From the NCBI GenBank assembly GCA_035647175.1, contig DASRNX010000239.1, positions 1 through 19,068 on the forward strand: a stretch of 19,068 nt of DNA, read 5' to 3'. Below, one piece after another: positions 14,349-19,068 of the stretch. The translations under genes were made by a program, and so were the position numbers. Position 1 is the stretch's first letter. Each line of letters opens with the position of its first letter. Below the pieces are notes generated by a model. It did not search any database, was not told the DNA's origin, and saw nothing but the letters and a program-made list of their open reading frames with translations. The stretch is from UBA3941 sp035647175. Lineage in GTDB: Bacteria; Bacillota; Clostridia; Caldicoprobacterales; UBA3941.

Positions 14349-14705
14349 ATGGATTATATTAAGGCGTTTATTACAGGGGGAGTAATTTGCATTATCGGCC
14401 AGATCCTGATAGATAAAACCAATTTGACACCTGCCAGGATATTAGTAATTTTCGTAACAGCAGGTGCCATTCTAACCGCCCTTGGCATCTATGGGCCGAT
14501 AGTGGAATTCGGCGGTGCCGGTGCCACCGTTCCGTTACCCGGTTTTGGCTACGCTCTGGCCAAAGGGGCAATAAAGGGCGTAAAGGATTCGGGAGTCCTG
14601 GGTGCCTTTACCGGCGGTGTTACCGCCGCAGCAGGAGGAATTACCGCGGCTATAGTTTTTGGGTACCTGGCTGCAGTTTTATTCGATCCGAAAGAGAAGA
14701 GTTGA
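14349..14705 (+). CDS. spoVAEB: Stage V sporulation protein AEB
   Basis: Small membrane subunit of the SpoVA channel, paralogous to SpoVAC; 118 aa. Hydrophobic segments lie at about 5-21, 31-48, 62-75 and 88-110. It carries the conserved GGVICIIGQILIDKTNLTPARILV start and EFGGAGATVPLPGFGYALAKGAIKGVKDSG core. The ATG has AAGAAGGG eight nt upstream. It is the last gene of the cluster: spoVAEA and spoVAF, present in Bacillus, are not found here, which is common in Clostridia. A hairpin follows seven nt after the stop. Confidence 0.96.
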   Translation: MDYIKAFITGGVICIIGQILIDKTNLTPARILVIFVTAGAILTALGIYGPIVEFGGAGATVPLPGFGYALAKGAIKGVKDSGVLGAFTGGVTAAAGGITAAIVFGYLAAVLFDPKEKS

Positions 14706-14711
14706 AAACAA

Positions 14712-14735
14712 AAAGGGATGGCTATCCATCCCTTT
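14712..14735. terminator. Terminator hairpin between converging spoVAEB and the class A PBP gene
   Basis: aaagggatgg (14712-14721) pairs perfectly with ccatcccttt (14726-14735) around a CTAT loop. Read on the minus strand, the stem is followed by TTGTTTT, a good U tract, so it best fits the PBP gene ending 75 nt away. In the plus direction the tract is only TTT, and it may terminate spoVAEB less efficiently. Confidence 0.8.
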
Positions 14736-14809
14736 AGAAGCATATTATTCATCGCTTGCTACTTAAATATACCATTACGCTACCTGATGAACCTGCACGG
14801 GGAAATATT

Positions 14810-17770
14810 CTATTCCCCTTCATTATTTTCGCCGCCGTTATCGGCAGGGGGTTCTTCATCGCCCCCCTCAGGTGGATCCGGAATAACAGGGTCCGGTTTT
14901 GGCTTATCCTTTTCAAGTTCCTTTTCTACAGCGGCAAATATTTCCTTGCTGATCTTCTCGAGATTCTCCATCTCTTTCTCCACCAGATCCGCATCAAATA
15001 TAGGTAATTCCTTAATGTGGCCCTTATCCTTATTGGGCTTTTCGGGTTTATCAATGACACCCTGTTTCAGCGCTCCTTCGAGTTTCGCAATCGCCTTGTG
15101 GAGTTTATCGAGGCGCTTTTCAGTGAGCTTTGGTATATACTTAGGATTTGCCATATTACTCTTTACCTGGGCGATTAGCGCTGAAGCCTTACCGGTCATG
15201 GATTCACGCTCTAACTCCCCCTTATACCATTCTTCGGTATGCAAGGGACAGAAGAATGGACGATCATTGGGGTTATTATAATCCAAGTTCGCCAGCCTTT
15301 TGGTATCCTTTACGGCACCGGGCAAATATTTGGCCAAGTCCTTATCCGAAAGCTTGCGGTAAGGAGAATTTTTGGGTAGGAGGATGGCCGACGCTTTGGT
15401 TTTGTGATCGGCAGGGCAATATGGTGTAGGAGGTTTCCCCGAATAGGGGCATGCCTCTATCTGGACATGCATATCGCAGATTTCATCATGGCCCGGAATA
15501 GCATTTTTTGGAAACCACTCGGTAACGAGTTTATGTCCGCTAATATCTTCGCCGCAGAGTTCACCGTTGGGTCTTTTGCCTGATACCCCGCAAACCGTGA
15601 ATCTTACAACATCATCCGGCACCCTGTCATAAAATTCCTTACCCTCCAGATCGACATGGATACTGTTCATAATAGTCTCCCAGAGGGGGGCGGCAAATTT
15701 ACCGCCGGTTGTGTTTTTAACAAACCTTGGCTGGAAGTCATCGTGTCCCAGCCATACAGTGGAGGTATAGTAGGGTGTAAAACCGGCAAAAAAGACTCCC
15801 TTAAAATCGCTGTTGGTCCCGGTCTTGCCGGCGGCCTTTATTCTTTTCCCGTTACCATTTTTTATTCGAACCGTTGCAGTCCCGCCATCGACAACATCTT
15901 GCATCCAATCCGTAAGTATAAAAGCGGTACTCTCTTTAAAAACCACCCGTGTGACTTGATCCTTTCGGATATTTATTATTTCCTTGCCATGCTTATCAAC
16001 GATCCTGGTGAATGAAATAGGCTCTTGATAGATGCCCTTATTGGCAATGGCAGCATATGCCCCCGCGACCTCGATCATATTGTTCCCGCGGGTGCCCAGT
16101 GACAGAGCTGCGGGCTCTTCGGAAACATCCTTGGAATCAAAGCCCAATTCCTTGAGCTTATCTGCAGAATATTGGGGTCCTATCCTTTCAAGAATAATTC
16201 TAGCGGCTACTACGTTTAGGGATTTAAAGATACCCCTGTGAACATCCGTAGGGCCGTCATATCTACTGTCCCCATAATTCCTAGGATAGGGGCGTTCGCC
16301 GCCTTTCCATCCATCTATGGCTGCCGGTATGTTCTCAATTATTATCCCGCCCGGATATCCCGCTTCTATAAAAGGACCATACACGGAAAGGGGCTTTATA
16401 CTGGAACCCAGGGGCAGCTTCGCATCAGGGTGAAAGGCCCTGTTGTACTGACGTTTTCCCGTAGGGGGCTGTTTCCCGCCGACGATTGCCTGAAGTTCGC
16501 CGGTATGCTGGTCTATAACTACTGCCGCAGCCTGGGGCTGTTCAACCCCTTGTTTACTGAATTTATTGGCGGAGTTCTGGAATTTTGGTAAGTTCTTATA
16601 ATTATAGACCGATTCCTCAACCACTTGTTGGATATTAGGGTCTACTGTGGTATATATGTGCAGGCCCCCGGAATAAATATATTGTTCAGCCTTACGCCTG
16701 CCTTCTTCCCCCTCCCAGCCTTCCAGGACCATAATTCTGTCCCTGACATCCTTTATGACATACTCTATAAAATATTTCATCGGATAATCATTGCTGGTCG
16801 GATTTTCTTCAATATGGACAGGTTTAGAATAATATTCAGACTCATCTATTCGTGCCCTTTGGTACTCGGATTCGGAGATAAAGGTATTCTCGTACATCCT
16901 GTCTATCACAAGGTTGGTCCTTTTATAGGTAGGTTCGGGGTTGTCCCTGATGTAAGTATTTGCTCTCGGATCATATTGCCAAGGATTCTGGGTTATTCCG
17001 GCTAACATTGCGCATTCGCGCAGGGAGAGTTCGTTCAATTCCTTACCGAAATAATCCTTTGCTGCCGCCTTAACTCCGTAGTTAGAACCACCCAGCCAGA
17101 TAGTATTTAGGTAAGCCTCCATTATTTGATCCTTGCTGTACCTCTTCTCTAATTGTATCGCAAGGTACATCTCCTGGATTTTTCTTTTGTAGCTCACCTC
17201 CGGGGTCAATATAGTATTCTTAAGTAATTGTTGGGTAAGGGTGCTGGCCCCCTGTACACTTTCGTTGCTGAGGTTATGGATTATGGATCCAAAGATTCGC
17301 TTTATATCTATTCCGTTATGGACATCAAATCGGGTGTCCTCTATCGCGATGAAGGCCTTTCTTAAGGTTTCGGGGATTTCATCAATGGCAGCCCAAATTC
17401 GATTCTCATAACCATAATACTCCGTAATGAGGTTTCCGTACTTATCATAAATAAAGGTAGTCTCACTTTGCTCTTGGATTTGTACCACATCCAGCTCCGG
17501 CGTAGAATCTAAGTATGCCTTACCAATACCCACCACAGCTCCAAAACCGACAAATCCCACTAGGATGAAGAGAATTAAAAAGAGTCTCAGGGTCGTAACA
17601 AAAACTGATAGGAAAAAGTTGGGTTGCCTTCTTTTCCTTACAAAAAGCCCCCTTATGGGATGGTTTCTTTTATCTTGTTTATTATTATTTTCTGCAGATT
17701 GCTTTGTTGGACGGTTAGATTTTGGCTTGGGCTTTAAAAAGCTGCCCAACCACTTTTTTATTTTATCCAT
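14810..17770 (-). CDS. Class A penicillin-binding protein (PBP1A-type) with long C-terminal extension
   Basis: Bifunctional peptidoglycan glycosyltransferase/transpeptidase, 986 aa. A basic cytoplasmic N-terminus (1-50) precedes a membrane helix at about 53-83. GT51 motifs: AIED with Glu144, GASTLTQQ (174-181), RKIQEMYLAIQLEKRYSKDQIMEAYLN (196-222). Transpeptidase: SSIK with nucleophile Ser456, SLN at 517-519, KTGT at 649-652; all intact. After the domain comes an unusual extracellular stretch with six cysteines (727, 739, 765, 774, 785, 841), then a helical charged region and an acidic Pro/Gly-rich tail. The ATG has GGAGG seven nt upstream. It shares domain order with the PBP at 3387-5888 but has a different C-terminus, so it is a paralogue rather than a recent duplicate. 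Convergent with the spoVA cluster. Confidence 0.95.
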   Translation of the reverse strand: MDKIKKWLGSFLKPKPKSNRPTKQSAENNNKQDKRNHPIRGLFVRKRRQPNFFLSVFVTTLRLFLILFILVGFVGFGAVVGIGKAYLDSTPELDVVQIQEQSETTFIYDKYGNLITEYYGYENRIWAAIDEIPETLRKAFIAIEDTRFDVHNGIDIKRIFGSIIHNLSNESVQGASTLTQQLLKNTILTPEVSYKRKIQEMYLAIQLEKRYSKDQIMEAYLNTIWLGGSNYGVKAAAKDYFGKELNELSLRECAMLAGITQNPWQYDPRANTYIRDNPEPTYKRTNLVIDRMYENTFISESEYQRARIDESEYYSKPVHIEENPTSNDYPMKYFIEYVIKDVRDRIMVLEGWEGEEGRRKAEQYIYSGGLHIYTTVDPNIQQVVEESVYNYKNLPKFQNSANKFSKQGVEQPQAAAVVIDQHTGELQAIVGGKQPPTGKRQYNRAFHPDAKLPLGSSIKPLSVYGPFIEAGYPGGIIIENIPAAIDGWKGGERPYPRNYGDSRYDGPTDVHRGIFKSLNVVAARIILERIGPQYSADKLKELGFDSKDVSEEPAALSLGTRGNNMIEVAGAYAAIANKGIYQEPISFTRIVDKHGKEIINIRKDQVTRVVFKESTAFILTDWMQDVVDGGTATVRIKNGNGKRIKAAGKTGTNSDFKGVFFAGFTPYYTSTVWLGHDDFQPRFVKNTTGGKFAAPLWETIMNSIHVDLEGKEFYDRVPDDVVRFTVCGVSGKRPNGELCGEDISGHKLVTEWFPKNAIPGHDEICDMHVQIEACPYSGKPPTPYCPADHKTKASAILLPKNSPYRKLSDKDLAKYLPGAVKDTKRLANLDYNNPNDRPFFCPLHTEEWYKGELERESMTGKASALIAQVKSNMANPKYIPKLTEKRLDKLHKAIAKLEGALKQGVIDKPEKPNKDKGHIKELPIFDADLVEKEMENLEKISKEIFAAVEKELEKDKPKPDPVIPDPPEGGDEEPPADNGGENNEGE

Positions 17771-17784
17771 GATATTCCTCCAAT

Positions 17785-17816
17785 TCTCATATGTCAGATT
17801 CCATTTACATATGAGA
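17785..17816 (-). promoter_or_regulatory. Leader hairpin just upstream of the PBP ribosome binding site
   Basis: Perfect 10-bp inverted repeat, tctcatatgt (17785-17794) and acatatgaga (17807-17816), with a 12-nt loop. In the minus-strand transcript the stem ends four nt before the GGAGG (17777-17781). It may be an operator downstream of the promoter or an mRNA stem affecting translation or stability; the role is inferred. Confidence 0.45.
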
Positions 17817-17830
17817 GAGATTCTACTAGC

Positions 17831-17859
17831 ATTATAACATACGGAGTCAATACGGTGAA
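17831..17859 (-). promoter_or_regulatory. Sigma-A promoter with extended -10 for the large PBP gene
   Basis: On the minus strand: TTCACC (plus 17854-17859, four of six), 17-nt spacer, TGTTATAAT with a consensus TATAAT at plus 17831-17836 and an upstream TG. Transcription would start near 17824, giving a leader of about 54 nt that contains the 17785-17816 hairpin. Confidence 0.6.
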
Positions 17860-18035
17860 CAATCTTTTACCATATTTAATTTTGATATACAAGGCAGACC
17901 AAAGCGAGATCGTGTATAATTTAATGCATCCTCTGCGAAACACTATGGCCTTTTAGTAATTTGAATCTCTTCTGGGACGAATTGAGACGGTCATTTAGCC
18001 AGATTGTTGCGGTGCGTCGATTATGGGAAACTTCC

Positions 18036-18064
18036 TTGAAACAGCGCCGTGATTACTGTATAAT
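18036..18064 (+). promoter_or_regulatory. Sigma-A promoter upstream of yebC
   Basis: TTGAAA (18036-18041), 17-nt spacer, TATAAT (18059-18064): five and six matches to consensus. It is the best vegetative promoter in the window. Confidence 0.7.
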
Positions 18065-18242
18065 GGAGCCATAAAATCGTGGGTATACGAACATGGTTAT
18101 GATACTTTACACCTATATATCTTGCACTATTAGAGGACAATAGTTGATTTGATGTTCAGAAAGTTAAACAATTTTTTTATAGGAAACTCATTATACAACA
18201 TATTTATGGAACCCATTAATGGCAGATTAGGAGGGTATTTAT
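18065..18242 (+). other. Long yebC leader, no recognised element
   Basis: About 170 nt lie between the predicted transcription start and the yebC ATG. A 6-bp inverted repeat (actatt/aatagt, about 18126-18144) and a run of seven T near 18172-18178 are visible, but no known riboswitch, T-box or terminator. The preceding 17860-18035 stretch likewise shows no gene or element I can support. Confidence 0.3.
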
Positions 18243-18980
18243 ATGGCAGGGCATTCAAAATGGGCTAATATTAAAAATAAAAAAGGTAAAACGGACGCTG
18301 AAAGGGGTAAGATTTTTACCAAGATAGGCAGGCAGATAGCTGTAGCGGTAAAAGAAGGGGGAAGCGATCCCGAGAGTAACGCTAGGTTAAGGGATGCGAT
18401 TGCATCCGCAAAAGCGGCAAATATGCCGAATGATAATATCAACAGAAGCATAAAAAGAGCCTCGGGAGAGTTGGGTAATGTAACCTATGAAGAGGTTACA
18501 TATGAAGGATATGGTCCCAGCGGTGTGGCAATTATCGTGCAGGCACTGACAGATAACCGGAATAGGACCGCCGGTGAGATGCGATATATCTTTGATCGGT
18601 CCGGGGGGAGCCTTGGAGCAACAGGCTGCGTATCCTGGATGTTTGATAGGAAGGGACTTATAGTCATAGAAGATAACCAAGAGGTGGACGAAGACGATTT
18701 GATGCTCAGTGTGCTCGAAGCCGGTGGGGAGGATATTGAGCTGGAGGACGGAATATTTGAGATTTTAACGGATCCTTCCGTCTGTACCGCCGTTAGGGAA
18801 GGACTGGAGGGGGATGCCTATAACATAGCGTCTTCGGAAGTGGTTATGATCCCACAAAATTTTGTTGAACTGGTTGGAGATGAATATCATGGGGCTCTGT
18901 CGATATTTGAAAGATTGGAAGATCACGACGATGTTCAAAATGTTTACCATAACCTGAGATTGCAGGATGAAGAGGATTAA
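18243..18980 (+). CDS. yebC: YebC/TACO1 family protein
   Basis: A 245-aa cytoplasmic protein of the YebC/PmpR/TACO1 family, long annotated as transcriptional regulators; more recent studies of the family implicate it in translation, including at proline-rich stretches. The family start MAGHSKWANIKNKKGKTDAERGK is intact. It is followed by NARLRDAIASAKAANMPNDNINRSIKRASGE (about 46-76), YEGYGPSGVAIIVQALTDNRNRTAGEMRYIFDRSGG (about 86-121) and GCVSWMFDRKGLI. Domains 2 and 3 with a DAYNIASSEVVMIPQ segment complete the fold. Length is normal. ATG has AGGAGGG seven nt upstream. In many Firmicutes ruvC-ruvA-ruvB follow, but the window ends 88 nt downstream and cannot show this. Confidence 0.96.
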   Translation: MAGHSKWANIKNKKGKTDAERGKIFTKIGRQIAVAVKEGGSDPESNARLRDAIASAKAANMPNDNINRSIKRASGELGNVTYEEVTYEGYGPSGVAIIVQALTDNRNRTAGEMRYIFDRSGGSLGATGCVSWMFDRKGLIVIEDNQEVDEDDLMLSVLEAGGEDIELEDGIFEILTDPSVCTAVREGLEGDAYNIASSEVVMIPQNFVELVGDEYHGALSIFERLEDHDDVQNVYHNLRLQDEED

Positions 18981-19068
18981 TAAGGGTAGAGCAGATATAA
19001 TCAATACATTTTTCCCATATATAATTGTATTCCGGGATCTTCGGTGCGGTTGGGAACAGGTATAATAT

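Noticed and set aside
14718..15281. 187-aa plus-strand ORF, Ser/Phe-rich
   Set aside because: It is the antisense shadow of the acidic, Lys/Glu-rich C-terminus of the large PBP; low-complexity composition follows from that.
17831..17850. TTGACT close to TATAAT on the minus strand
   Set aside because: Only eight nt separate them, too short for a sigma-A promoter; the TTCACC at 17 nt is the more likely -35.
17915..17920. Perfect TATAAT on the plus strand
   Set aside because: No -35 at 15-19 nt upstream; the next promoter at 18036-18064 is far better and nearer yebC.
18093..18143. 16-codon ORF in the yebC leader
   Set aside because: No good ribosome site and no distinctive sequence; not enough to call an upstream peptide.
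19061..19066. TATAAT at the right edge of the window
   Set aside because: No convincing -35 and the downstream sequence is outside the window.

Overview
The window is a chromosomal segment of an endospore-forming, low-to-moderate GC Gram-positive bacterium, most likely a member of the Clostridia. The evidence is a complete spoIIA operon followed by spoVA genes, two class A penicillin-binding proteins, AGGAGG-type ribosome binding sites, frequent GTG/TTG starts and AGG/AGA/ATA-rich codon use. I cannot name the species. I saw no rRNA, tRNA, CRISPR array or intact transposase.

Layout. Positions 1-2424 hold a polar amino acid ABC importer: a lipoprotein binding protein cut by the window edge, a permease and an ATPase, with a strong hairpin between the first two. 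Positions 2425-2717 are non-coding and contain a compact structured element bounded by 16-bp direct repeats. A TPR protein (2718-3404) then converges on, and overlaps, a minus-strand class A PBP (3387-5888). This PBP is divergent from an FtsH-type membrane protease (6324-8078), which is followed by a ribosomal protein L25/Ctc-like gene and a small unknown ORF ending at a strong terminator.

Positions 9344-14705 form the sporulation core. A near-consensus sigma-H promoter precedes spoIIAA-spoIIAB-sigF, which closes with a terminator. A sigma-G-like promoter follows immediately, then two unlisted small ORFs (37 and 59 aa), spoVAA, spoVAB, a 50-aa ORF with a perfect 20-bp palindrome upstream, and spoVAC-spoVAD-spoVAEB. 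The logic matches the Bacillus paradigm: Spo0A/sigma-H-phase expression of the sigma-F switch (anti-anti-sigma SpoIIAA, anti-sigma kinase SpoIIAB, sigma-F), then forespore expression of the SpoVA channel that moves dipicolinic acid into the spore. dacF, usually upstream of spoIIAA, is absent; spoVAEA and spoVAF are also not present after spoVAEB.

A second, larger minus-strand class A PBP (14810-17770) with a cysteine-containing C-terminal extension, then a YebC/TACO1-family gene (18243-18980) with its own sigma-A promoter and a long leader, complete the window. The least-described material is the set of small ORFs embedded in the sporulation cluster with their forespore-type promoters, and the structured element at 2518-2666.
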